A stretch of 64,000 nucleotides of DNA from Lentzea jiangxiensis (lineage in GTDB: Bacteria; Actinomycetota; Actinomycetes; Mycobacteriales; Pseudonocardiaceae): the NCBI RefSeq assembly GCF_900104175.1, contig NZ_FNIX01000001.1:1439975-1503974 (forward strand), in the 5' to 3' direction. Below the pieces are notes generated by a model, which did not search any database, was not told the DNA's origin, and saw nothing but the letters and a program-made list of their open reading frames with translations. The position numbers and the translations under genes are program-made. Positions 43,577 through 51,399 of the stretch are shown piece by piece (the first letter of the stretch is position 1; each line of letters opens with the position of its first letter).

Positions 43577-44497
43577 TCACCTGAGGGCGGAAGCGGGGCG
43601 TACTTCCCAGACGGTCCACAACGGCCGGTAGCCCTGGCGCGGCCAGAAGACGCTGCTCAGGGGGTTCGGCGGGTTGTAGTAGAGGTACGTGCCGACCGTG
43701 CCCATCCGGTGCAGCTCCTGGTGGGCGTGGGCGAGCAGCTGCCGGCCGATGCCGCTGCCGCGGGCGTCCGGCAGCACCGAGACGCAGTTCACGTACCCCC
43801 AGCGGCCCGGGGGCAGCCGCGTGGCCGCCATCGAGCCGGGCTCGGAGGACACGATCGCGCACTCGGCGAGCGCCACCGCGATGCCGTCGCGTTCGGCGAG
43901 CCAGATGGGGCTCGCCTTCTCCAGCCGCTCCGCCAGCGCGCGGCGCTTCACCGCCGCCGCGCCGGGACGCACGACCGTCGAGCCCACGTAGGAGGAGAAC
44001 TCCAGCTCCGCGAGCGAGAGCTGCAGCACGGTCTCCAGGTCGTTCGAGGTCGCGCGGCGGATCGCCAGCGTGCGGGAGAGCTGCCGGTCGGGCGTCCCGA
44101 GCCGGACCGCGAGCACCGACAGGGGCACCAGGCCGTGGTCGAGGAACGCCCGCGCGGCTTTGACGTCACGGCTCGGCCAGTGCACGACGCACGCGGTGTC
44201 CTCGCCGACGTCCTGCGCGTCGAGGTGCCGGCGCAAGCGGGTGAGCAGCGCGTCCATGCCCTGCGAGCCGCCGACCAGCGGCACCATCTCCCACACCTCT
44301 GCCGCCGACCAGAGCCTCGTCGTCGAGTGCGGTTCGAACCTCTGGTGGCTGACGACCCCGGCGACGCGCGTGCCGTCCGCCAGCGCCGCCGTGAGGACGT
44401 GGCCGTCCATCGGCGGTTCGGCGGCAGGGGGGAGCAGCGGGTCCAGTGAAGCGAAGTGTGCTGACTGGGCCGCCACTAGTGCGCGTGCCGAGGTCAT
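43577..44497 (-). CDS. GNAT-family N-acetyltransferase, two-domain size
   Basis: A 306-residue protein. The C-terminal part (about 145-300) is a complete GNAT domain with LAIRRATSNDLETVLQL, VNCVSVLPDARGSGIGRQLL (motif A) and GTYLYYNPPNPLSSVFWPRQ at the end. The N-terminal half looks like a degenerate second GNAT domain, so the whole may be a tandem. ATG 44497 is chosen by protein content; the frame is open further upstream, where it is antisense-type sequence of the methyltransferase gene. It follows the methyltransferase by 11 bp. Confidence 0.83.
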   Translation of the reverse strand: MTSARALVAAQSAHFASLDPLLPPAAEPPMDGHVLTAALADGTRVAGVVSHQRFEPHSTTRLWSAAEVWEMVPLVGGSQGMDALLTRLRRHLDAQDVGEDTACVVHWPSRDVKAARAFLDHGLVPLSVLAVRLGTPDRQLSRTLAIRRATSNDLETVLQLSLAELEFSSYVGSTVVRPGAAAVKRRALAERLEKASPIWLAERDGIAVALAECAIVSSEPGSMAATRLPPGRWGYVNCVSVLPDARGSGIGRQLLAHAHQELHRMGTVGTYLYYNPPNPLSSVFWPRQGYRPLWTVWEVRPASALR

Positions 44498-44508
44498 GAC
44501 CGGTGAGA

Positions 44509-45342
44509 TTACGACGTCAGGCGCGTCCGGAAGATCGCGGTGCCGGGGAAGAGCTTGCCGCGCAGGGGGCTCCACTGGCCCCAGTTGCGCGTGTGGCCCT
44601 TCGGCCATTCGGGCTCGACCAGGTCCTCGAGCACGAAGCCGGTGTCGGTGAGCGCGCGGACGTAGTCGCCGAGCGTGCGGTGGTGCTCGACGTAGGTCGC
44701 CCGGCCCTCCTCGTCGACCTCCACGTACGGGGTGCGGTCGAAGTACGACTGCGTGACGGTGAGGCCGAGCGGGCCCGGATCGTCCGGAAAGATCCACCGC
44801 ATCGGGTGATTCACCGCGAACACCCACGGGGAGCCGGGGCGGAGCACGCGGGCGACCTCGCCGAAGACCTCCCGGACGTCCGCCACGAACGGCACCGCGC
44901 CGAACGCCGAGCACGCGGCGTCGAAGGAGCCGTCCCTGAACGGCAGCTGGTCGGCGCTGGCCTGCACGAGCGGGACGTCGATGCCGGTCTCCGCGTTGTT
45001 CGCGCGGGCGTGGCGCAGCATGCCCGCCGAGATGTCGAAGGCGGTGACCTCGGCCTCGTGGTCCTTGAGCCACCGCGCGCACGGGGCGCTGCCGCAGCCG
45101 ACCTCGAGGACGCGCCGGCCGGCGACGTCGCCGAGGAAGCGCGCGTCCTCCTCGCGCAGGCCCTCCGGGCACCAGACGAAGTCCGACGCGCCGAGGAAGT
45201 CGCCGTGCGTCCGGTGGTAGTCGTCGGCGTCGGCGTCCCACCAGATCCGGTTCGCCACGCGCGACTCCGCGGCGTCCGCACCGCGCTTGACGATGCCTGC
45301 GGTGCCGAGCGCTTGTTCCGCGCTCGCGTGCTGGTTGGACAC
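44509..45342 (-). CDS. SAM-dependent class I methyltransferase
   Basis: A 277-residue methyltransferase. Motif I is VLEVGCGSAPCARWL (about 78-92), followed by the acidic AFDISAGML, the post-II ASADQLPFRDGSFDAA, and VLRPGSPWVFAVNHPM. GTG 45342 has GAAGGAGC in front. It forms a two-gene unit with the downstream acetyltransferase and is divergent from rpsA. The substrate is not evident. Confidence 0.88.
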   Translation of the reverse strand: MSNQHASAEQALGTAGIVKRGADAAESRVANRIWWDADADDYHRTHGDFLGASDFVWCPEGLREEDARFLGDVAGRRVLEVGCGSAPCARWLKDHEAEVTAFDISAGMLRHARANNAETGIDVPLVQASADQLPFRDGSFDAACSAFGAVPFVADVREVFGEVARVLRPGSPWVFAVNHPMRWIFPDDPGPLGLTVTQSYFDRTPYVEVDEEGRATYVEHHRTLGDYVRALTDTGFVLEDLVEPEWPKGHTRNWGQWSPLRGKLFPGTAIFRTRLTS

Positions 45343-45367
45343 ACTGCTCCTTCACGTGGGGGCTGGT

Positions 45368-45397
45368 TTGCTTGCGCCTCTGGCGGCCGCGTACGAT
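45368..45397 (+). promoter_or_regulatory. Probable rpsA promoter
   Basis: TTGCTT (45368-45373) and TACGAT (45392-45397) are separated by 18 bases, as expected for the main sigma factor. The leader would be about 115 bases. No good ribosome site lies directly before ATG 45521 (GGAG is 14 bases away), which is common for S1 genes in general. Confidence 0.45.
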
Positions 45398-45520
45398 ATC
45401 GCGTGCGTAGTGGGTTAGTGCTGCCCATGATCCAGAACCGCGGGATTCCAGGTCGCTGCGACGCTGCGCGCGCACCACTACCAGCCATCAATGCCAATCC
45501 GTACCGGAGCCACCTACCTA

Positions 45521-47014
45521 ATGTCCACCGACACCACCACCGCCCCCGTTGCCGCTGCGCCCAAGCAGGTCGCGATCAACGACATCGGGACGGAGGAGGA
45601 CTTCCTCGCAGCTATCGACAAGACGATCAAGTACTTCAACGACGGCGACATCGTTGAGGGCACGATCGTCAAGGTCGACCGGGACGAGGTCCTGCTCGAC
45701 ATCGGCTACAAGACCGAGGGCGTCATCCCCTCGCGCGAACTGTCGATCAAGCACGACGTCGACCCCAACGAGGTCGTCAAGGTCGGTGACGAGGTCGAGG
45801 CGCTTGTTCTCCAGAAGGAGGACAAGGAAGGCCGCCTGATCCTCTCCAAGAAGCGCGCCCAGTACGAGCGCGCGTGGGGCACCATCGAGGCCCTCAAGGA
45901 GAAGGACGAGCCCGTCAAGGGCACGGTCATCGAGGTCGTCAAGGGTGGTCTCATCCTCGACATCGGCCTCCGCGGCTTCCTCCCCGCCTCCCTCGTCGAG
46001 ATGCGTCGCGTCCGCGACCTCCAGCCGTACGTCGGCCGTGAGCTCGAGGCGAAGATCATCGAGCTGGACAAGAACCGCAACAACGTGGTCCTGTCCCGCC
46101 GCGCGTGGCTCGAGCAGACCCAGTCCGAGGTCCGCAGCGAGTTCCTCAACCAGCTGCAGAAGGGCCAGGTCCGCAAGGGCGTCGTGTCCTCGATCGTCAA
46201 CTTCGGTGCCTTCGTGGACCTGGGTGGCGTCGACGGTCTCGTCCACGTCTCGGAGCTGTCCTGGAAGCACATCGACCACCCGTCCGAGGTCGTCGAGGTC
46301 GGTCAGGAAGTCACCGTCGAGGTCCTCGACGTCGACATGGAGCGCGAGCGCGTCTCCCTGTCGCTGAAGGCCACGCAGGAAGACCCGTGGCGCCAGTTCG
46401 CCCGCACCCACGCGATCGGTCAGATCGTGCCGGGCAAGGTCACGAAGCTGGTTCCGTTCGGTGCGTTCGTCCGCGTGGACGAGGGCATCGAGGGCCTGGT
46501 CCACATCTCCGAGCTGGCCGAGCGCCACGTCGAGATCCCGGAGCAGGTCGTCCAGGTCGGCGACGACGTCATGGTCAAGGTCATCGACATCGACCTCGAC
46601 CGCCGTCGCATCTCGCTGTCGCTCAAGCAGGCCAACGAGGGCTTCACGGTCGACACCGAGTTCGACCCGACCCAGTACGGCATGGCCGCCGAGTACGACG
46701 ACCAGGGCAACTACATCTACCCCGAGGGCTTCGACCCGGAGACCCAGGAGTGGCAGGACGGCTTCGACAAGCAGCGTGAGGAGTGGGAGCGCCAGTACGC
46801 CGAGGCGCACACTCGTTACGAGGCCCACATGAAGCAGATCCGCAAGGCCGCCGAGGCCGAGGAAGAGGCTTCGGCCGAGGGTGCGGGCAACTACACCTCC
46901 GGTGGCGACGCTCCGTCCTCCACCTCGGTCGGCGCGCCGGCCCAGTCCGGTGGCACGCTCGCTTCCGACGAGCAGCTCGCTGCTCTGCGGGAGAAGCTGT
47001 CGGGCGGCATGTGA
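45521..47014 (+). CDS. rpsA: 30S ribosomal protein S1
   Basis: A 497-residue S1 protein that binds mRNA at the 30S platform. Four S1 domains are visible, starting at about residues 36 (GDIVEGTIVKVDRDEVLLDI), 123 (PVKGTVIEVVKGGLILDIGL), 208 (VRKGVVSSIVNFGAFVDLGG) and 293 (IVPGKVTKLVPFGAFVRVDE). An acidic, then Ser/Gly-rich C-terminal tail follows. ATG 45521 gives the N-terminus closest to the family; ATG 45491 would add ten residues. A strong terminator follows. Actinobacterial S1 proteins have four rather than six domains, as here. Confidence 0.97.
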   Translation: MSTDTTTAPVAAAPKQVAINDIGTEEDFLAAIDKTIKYFNDGDIVEGTIVKVDRDEVLLDIGYKTEGVIPSRELSIKHDVDPNEVVKVGDEVEALVLQKEDKEGRLILSKKRAQYERAWGTIEALKEKDEPVKGTVIEVVKGGLILDIGLRGFLPASLVEMRRVRDLQPYVGRELEAKIIELDKNRNNVVLSRRAWLEQTQSEVRSEFLNQLQKGQVRKGVVSSIVNFGAFVDLGGVDGLVHVSELSWKHIDHPSEVVEVGQEVTVEVLDVDMERERVSLSLKATQEDPWRQFARTHAIGQIVPGKVTKLVPFGAFVRVDEGIEGLVHISELAERHVEIPEQVVQVGDDVMVKVIDIDLDRRRISLSLKQANEGFTVDTEFDPTQYGMAAEYDDQGNYIYPEGFDPETQEWQDGFDKQREEWERQYAEAHTRYEAHMKQIRKAAEAEEEASAEGAGNYTSGGDAPSSTSVGAPAQSGGTLASDEQLAALREKLSGGM

Positions 47015-47036
47015 GTCGCTAGCCAGACCCTTCAGG

Positions 47037-47066
47037 AGCCCCCGCGCCGTTGGCGCGGGGGCTTTT
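47037..47066 (+). terminator. Terminator of rpsA
   Basis: A perfect 12-bp stem (47037-47048 with 47052-47063), three-base loop and TTTT tail, 23 bp after the rpsA stop. Confidence 0.9.
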
Positions 47067-47299
47067 GTCTTGTGCGCTTCGCCCGTGCCCGGGACGCGCC
47101 CGCCCCACGGCGCCGCATCCACCAGGCCACCTGCCTGCCGCGCCTCGCCTGCCCCGCGCTCACCGGCCACGCCGCACCGGACCTGCCGCGCCTGCCCGAC
47201 GCACCACAACGCACCCACCTCGCCGCATCCCACGCACCTCGGCGCGCCTTGTCCCACGTCCACCCGTTCACTCTGTGGTGGAGGCTCGACCCCGTTGTG
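47067..47299. other. Non-coding C-rich spacer
   Basis: About 230 bp between the rpsA terminator and the promoter of the next lipoprotein gene. The plus strand is markedly C-rich, with many CGCACC and CGCCGC words. Frames across it are open only because of composition, and none has a ribosome site or a protein-like sequence. I see nothing functional. Confidence 0.5.
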
Positions 47300-47314
47300 T
47301 AGGTTGGCAAACCT

Positions 47315-47932
47315 ATGCGTGGGAACAGGTTCTTCGTGGCGCTGGGCGCGGGTGCGCTGATGGTCTGTGCCGGCTGCGCCACCACCGCGCCGCAACCCCA
47401 GGCGCCGCCGCCCCAGATCCCGAAGATCACTCCGTCCACCTCGCCGTCGCGCGTGCCGGCGATGGTCGACCGGCCGTTGCCGGACGACTGCGAGCTCGTG
47501 GTGCCCGCCGCGGTCATGAACGCGACCCTGGGGCAGGAGCTGCCCGGCGAGCCCCGGATCATCATCGGCATCAAGGAGCCGGCGGTCGGCAAGACCGGGA
47601 AGATCGACTGCTACTACGGGATTCCCGAGAAGAAGAACCTGCCGGACGCCAAGATCGTCATCGGGTTGTCGACCTACGCGGACGAAGCCACGGCTCGCAC
47701 CCGCGTCGCCGAGAGCGTCGACACCGAGCGTGCCCAGGGGGCGAAGATCACCGAGGTCGACGTCGGGAAGCAGAAGGGGACGTTGATCGAGGGCAAGAGC
47801 GAGCAGCTGCTCGTCGGGTCGCTCGGGAAGACGTCGTTCGTGGTGCGCAACCGGCACAACTTCGTGCCCAAGGAGCGGTTGGTGGCCGTCCTGCCGGTAC
47901 TCGCCCAACAGGCCATGACTCCTCCCGTCTAA
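47315..47932 (+). CDS. Hypothetical lipoprotein, DUF3558-like
   Basis: A 205-residue lipoprotein: signal peptide with lipobox VCAGC (lipidated Cys21), then a proline-rich linker (APQPQAPPPQIPKITPS). The globular part has two cysteines (DDCELV, IDCYYG) spaced to form one disulphide, and alternating strands. Its layout resembles the DUF3558 lipoproteins abundant in Pseudonocardiaceae, though I cannot confirm membership. TAGGTT (47300-47305) lies nine bases before ATG 47315, so it may be leaderless. It precedes coaE on the same strand. Confidence 0.75.
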   Translation: MRGNRFFVALGAGALMVCAGCATTAPQPQAPPPQIPKITPSTSPSRVPAMVDRPLPDDCELVVPAAVMNATLGQELPGEPRIIIGIKEPAVGKTGKIDCYYGIPEKKNLPDAKIVIGLSTYADEATARTRVAESVDTERAQGAKITEVDVGKQKGTLIEGKSEQLLVGSLGKTSFVVRNRHNFVPKERLVAVLPVLAQQAMTPPV

Positions 47933-47942
47933 CCTGGCCCGC

Positions 47943-49091
47943 ATGCTCAGGGTGGGGTTGACCGGCGGGATCGGGTCGGGGAAGTCGACTGTCGCGCGGC
48001 TGCTCGCGGAGAACGGTGCCGTGGTCATCGACGCGGACAAGCTCGCCCGCGAGGTGCTGGAGCCCGGCAGCGAGGGGCTCGCGGAGGTCGTCGAGGCGTT
48101 CGGGGAGGACGTGCTGAACGCCGACGGCACGCTCGACCGGGCGGCGCTGGCGGCCAAGGCGTTCGCCACCGAAGAGGCCCGCCGGACGCTCAACGGGATC
48201 ACGCATCCCCGCATCGGGGCGTTGACCGGGCAGCGGATGGCCGAGGCGCCCGAGGACGCGATCGTCGTGCACGACATCCCGTTGCTGGTGGAACGCGACA
48301 TGGCGGCGGTCTACCACCTGGTCGTCGTGGTGTACGCGGACTCGCGGACGCGGCTGGAGCGGTTGGTCGGCAGCCGGGGCATGGACCGGTCGGACGCCGA
48401 GAAGCGGATCGCCGCGCAGGCCACCGACGAGCAGCGGCGGGCCGTCGCGGACGTGTGGCTGGACAACAGTGGTGAGGTCCCGGACGTCACGGCGTTGTGG
48501 GACAGGCTGGTGCGCTTCGAGAAGAACGTGCGCACGCGGTCGTACGCGTCGGGCTCGCCGTTGGTGGTGCCCTACGACGAGCAGTGGCCCGCCCAGGCGC
48601 GGCGGCTCGCCCGGCGGATCAGCCTCGCGGCCGGCGGGCGGCACGTGGAGCACATCGGCTCCACGTCGGTGCCGGGGCTCGCGGCCAAGGACGTCCTCGA
48701 CCTCCAACTGGCCGTCGAGGACATGGAGACCGCGGACGATCTGCGGGAAGCGTTGGCGCAGGCCGGTTTCCCGTACGTCGGTCCCTACGTGGACACGCCG
48801 CGCGGGGAGGGTGACTGGAGCAAGCGCGTGCACGCCGGGGCGGATCCCGGACGGCGGGTGAACCTGCACCTGCGCGTCGAGGGCGCTGCGAACTGGCGGT
48901 GGGCGGTGGACTTCCGCGACTGGTTGCGGCACGACGCGCAAGCGCGTGAGGAGTACGCGAACGTCAAGCTGGAGCTGTCACGACGGTTCGCGGACGACGC
49001 CGACGGTTTCGCCTACGGCGAGGCCAAGGAGCCGTGGATGGCGGCGGCCGTGGAGCGGGTCCAGGCCTACAGGGATGGCCAGGAGTCGTAG
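47943..49091 (+). CDS. coaE: Dephospho-CoA kinase fused to a GrpB (UPF0157) domain
   Basis: A 382-residue protein. The N-terminal kinase (about 1-195) phosphorylates dephospho-CoA, the last step of coenzyme A synthesis: Walker A GGIGSGKST (8-16), VIDADKLAREV for substrate binding, and the HDIPLLVE lid region. The C-terminal GrpB/UPF0157 domain (about 205-375), of the nucleotidyltransferase fold, shows HVEHIGSTSVPGLAAKDVLD. This fusion is normal in actinobacteria. ATG 47943 is seven bases after TAACCT (47930-47935), a leaderless signal. The last 25 bp overlap the opposite DUF402-like gene. Confidence 0.95.
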   Translation: MLRVGLTGGIGSGKSTVARLLAENGAVVIDADKLAREVLEPGSEGLAEVVEAFGEDVLNADGTLDRAALAAKAFATEEARRTLNGITHPRIGALTGQRMAEAPEDAIVVHDIPLLVERDMAAVYHLVVVVYADSRTRLERLVGSRGMDRSDAEKRIAAQATDEQRRAVADVWLDNSGEVPDVTALWDRLVRFEKNVRTRSYASGSPLVVPYDEQWPAQARRLARRISLAAGGRHVEHIGSTSVPGLAAKDVLDLQLAVEDMETADDLREALAQAGFPYVGPYVDTPRGEGDWSKRVHAGADPGRRVNLHLRVEGAANWRWAVDFRDWLRHDAQAREEYANVKLELSRRFADDADGFAYGEAKEPWMAAAVERVQAYRDGQES

Positions 49092-49585
49092 ATGCCGTGC
49101 CACGTCAGCCACGACATCAGGTTGTGGTTGACGTTGCTCAGCTCTTCGAGGGCGCGGTGGACGGTGCGCAGCGCCTGGTCGGCGTCGCCCGGTCGCAGCA
49201 CGCGGCCCGCGACGGCCGCGGCGAAGTCCTCGCTGCGCACGATGCGGGGCGTGGCGCCGCCGGGGACGGCGAGGCCCAGCAGGAGGTCGGTGGTCTGCCA
49301 GTGGCGGTGGTCGCGCTCGACCCGCACGGCGGACAGGATGCTCGGGCCGCTGCGGGAGTGCCGCGAACGGGCCCGGTGGTTCGTGAGGCGCAGACCCAGT
49401 TCCGGCATCAGCCAGGTGATCTCGGAGTCCGAGAACGGGTCTTCCGGCGTGGGGTGTTCGATTCGCAGACCCCACCTTTCGGCATAACACGAACTGAGCG
49501 TTCGCGAGCCGCCGGACGAATACGAGCGCACGCCGGAAATGGTGTCGATGACATCGACCAGCTGAGGTGTAGTGACCGCTCCCAC
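49067..49585 (-). CDS. DUF402-like protein (diverged paralog of the next gene)
   Basis: A 172-residue protein. Its middle and end match the DUF402 neighbour upstream in pattern: TWLMPELGLRLTNH against WFLPKLNLRVTRQ, WQTTDLLLGLAV against WRTIDLYLDLIV, SEDFAAAVAGRVL against TDELIAAVQQKLI, and the final LSNVNHNLMSWLTW helix. The N-terminal half has drifted. GTG 49585 is chosen because TACCCT (49593-49598) lies exactly seven bases before it; the TTG at 49603 would lie upstream of that box. DUF402 (FomD-like) proteins include phosphohydrolases, but this copy's acidic ligands are less clear. Confidence 0.7.
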   Translation of the reverse strand: MGAVTTPQLVDVIDTISGVRSYSSGGSRTLSSCYAERWGLRIEHPTPEDPFSDSEITWLMPELGLRLTNHRARSRHSRSGPSILSAVRVERDHRHWQTTDLLLGLAVPGGATPRIVRSEDFAAAVAGRVLRPGDADQALRTVHRALEELSNVNHNLMSWLTWHGIYDSWPSL

Positions 49586-49673
49586 GCCGCCGAGGGTAGT
49601 CAAATAAGTGCTCCCAGTTACACGGCGGGTTGATTTGTTACGTCACGTTCAGATGACGATCACACTGTGTGTA

Positions 49674-50183
49674 TCAACGCCAGGTCGTGGGGCAACCCGA
49701 ATAGGTGAGCCACCGGAGGACATCGTGACCGTGCGCTGAAATACCGGACACCGCCGAGTAGGTGGTTTCCAACGCCCATTGCGCGCGTTCCGCGGAGATC
49801 AGCTTCTGCTGCACCGCGGCGATCAACTCGTCCGTGTCCAGAACCGTCACGCTCTGACCCGTCCGGACGATCAGGTCGAGGTAGAGGTCGATCGTCCTCC
49901 ACACGCTGCCGATCGCGGTGATCTCGACGACGTCGACGTAGAAGTCGAAGTCGAGCTCGTGGCCGCGGTGCCACGACTGGCGCGTGACGCGGAGGTTCAG
50001 CTTCGGCAGGAACCAGCTCTCGAAGTGGCTGATCTTCGGATGCCCCGCGAGCGGCCGGAACATGTAGAGGCCCGTCGGGGTCAGGCGGTACTCGTCGACG
50101 CTCCTCAGGTGCCCCTTGGGGTCGGTGTTGCTCTTGGCGTCCAGGTCGAAGTACTCGATCTTCGGCGGATGGATGTGTGCCAC
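49674..50183 (-). CDS. DUF402 (FomD-like) domain protein
   Basis: A 169-residue DUF402 protein. Typical features are HPPKIEYFDLDAKSNTDPKG at the start, VDEYRLTPTGLYMFRPLAGH, the acidic HELDFDFYVDVVEI, and WRTIDLYLDLIVRTGQSVTV with the Asp/Glu residues that bind metal in FomD-type phosphohydrolases. It ends ALETTYSAVSGISAHGHDVL. GTG 50183 is preferred because family members begin close to this point; GTG 50219 is an alternative that reaches to within 1 bp of the opposite gene's -10 box. It is tandem with the diverged copy downstream. Confidence 0.75.
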   Translation of the reverse strand: MAHIHPPKIEYFDLDAKSNTDPKGHLRSVDEYRLTPTGLYMFRPLAGHPKISHFESWFLPKLNLRVTRQSWHRGHELDFDFYVDVVEITAIGSVWRTIDLYLDLIVRTGQSVTVLDTDELIAAVQQKLISAERAQWALETTYSAVSGISAHGHDVLRWLTYSGCPTTWR

Positions 50184-50233
50184 GTCGGCGATACTGCCAT
50201 CGCGGGGGCTCCAGGCCACTTAGGATGCCGCGC

Positions 50234-51343
50234 ATGTTCGGGATCATCCGCCCCTGCCGCAACAGGTTGGGGACTGAGCTGCGGTCCGCGTGGCTCTCGC
50301 ACCTGTGTGGAATGTGCCTGTCTTTGCGCGACGAGCACGGTCATCTCTCGCGCCTCGTCACGAACTACGACGGGCTGGTGATCTCGGCGGCTGTGGAGGC
50401 GCAGTCCGGAGTCTCGCGGAGGACCGCCGGCCCCTGCGCGTTGCGCGGCATGAAGTCCGCCGACGTGGCCATCGGCTCCGGGGCGCGGCTGGCGGCGTCG
50501 GTGTCGCTGGTGCTCGCGTCGTTGAAAATCCAGGACCACGTGGACGACGGCGACGGGCTCGCGGGCAAGGTGCCGTGGGCGGGGCGCGCGATGGCGCACC
50601 GCTGGGCCGCCAAGGGCCTCGAAACGGCGTCCGACCTGGGGTTCGACGCGTCGGTGATGGTGGACGCGGTCCGGCGGCAGCCCGAGGTGGAGGCCGGGAC
50701 CGGGCTGGGCAGCTCGGTGCTCGTGGTGACCGAGCCGACCGAGACGGCGACGGGGTTCGCCTTCGCGCAGACCGCCCTGATCGCCGGCAGGCCGCAGAAC
50801 ACCGAGCCGTTGCGCGAGGTGGGACGGCTGTTCGGGCGGGTGGCGCACCTGATCGACGCCGCGGAGGACCTGGAGGAGGACCGGGCGTCCGGGGCCTGGA
50901 ACCCGCTGCTCGTCACCGGGACGTCCGTCGAGGAGGCGCACCGGCTGTGCCTGGACGCCGTGACGGGCATCAGGCTGGCCCTCGACGAGGTCGAGTTCAC
51001 CGACTCGCGCCTCGTGCACAAGCTGATGGTGCACGAGCTGGAGGAGTCGGTGATCCGCGTGTTCGGCAAGCGGCACCAGCACCCGCCGGGCAAGCCCCGC
51101 TGGTCGGACCCGGGCAGCGGGCTGTGGGCGTACCCGAGGCTCAACTGGCAGCGGCGGCCGCGCGGGTGCTTCGAGGGCTGCGGCGCGTTCCTCTACATGT
51201 GCGGGACGTGCCAGTTCTGCTGCCGCGACCCGTTCCCCGGCCCCTGGAGCGACAAGCGGCGCGACGGGTGCGGTGGCGACTGCGGCCCGAACTGCGACTG
51301 CAACTGCAACAGCTGCGACTGCTGTTGCTGCCCGTGTGACTAG
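50234..51343 (+). CDS. DUF5685 protein with cysteine-rich tail
   Basis: A 369-residue protein. The N-terminus [13 protein letters not shown] and HLCGMCLSL hold three cysteines that could bind iron or zinc. The middle is helical with an acidic pair ([11 protein letters not shown]) like polyprenyl-synthase folds. The last 58 residues contain 17 cysteines, ending in a run of four and CPCD. ATG 50234 is seven bases after TAGGAT (50221-50226), which selects it over ATG 50225. The family is annotated only as DUF5685; metal binding is my inference. It lies between DUF402 genes and uvrB. Confidence 0.85.
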   Translation: MFGIIRPCRNRLGTELRSAWLSHLCGMCLSLRDEHGHLSRLVTNYDGLVISAAVEAQSGVSRRTAGPCALRGMKSADVAIGSGARLAASVSLVLASLKIQDHVDDGDGLAGKVPWAGRAMAHRWAAKGLETASDLGFDASVMVDAVRRQPEVEAGTGLGSSVLVVTEPTETATGFAFAQTALIAGRPQNTEPLREVGRLFGRVAHLIDAAEDLEEDRASGAWNPLLVTGTSVEEAHRLCLDAVTGIRLALDEVEFTDSRLVHKLMVHELEESVIRVFGKRHQHPPGKPRWSDPGSGLWAYPRLNWQRRPRGCFEGCGAFLYMCGTCQFCCRDPFPGPWSDKRRDGCGGDCGPNCDCNCNSCDCCCCPCD

Positions 51344-51399
51344 GGGCTCTGACCTGGCCTGATCGGAAATTGTCGGACCTGCGGCGTAACGTGCTTCCC

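Noticed and set aside
43577..45478. A 633-residue fusion of methyltransferase and acetyltransferase
   Set aside because: The N-terminal half is the methyltransferase gene read out of frame; the two proteins have separate starts in different frames.
47067..47299. Small proline/histidine-rich ORFs downstream of rpsA
   Set aside because: Open only because of the C-rich composition; no start signal and no protein-like pattern.
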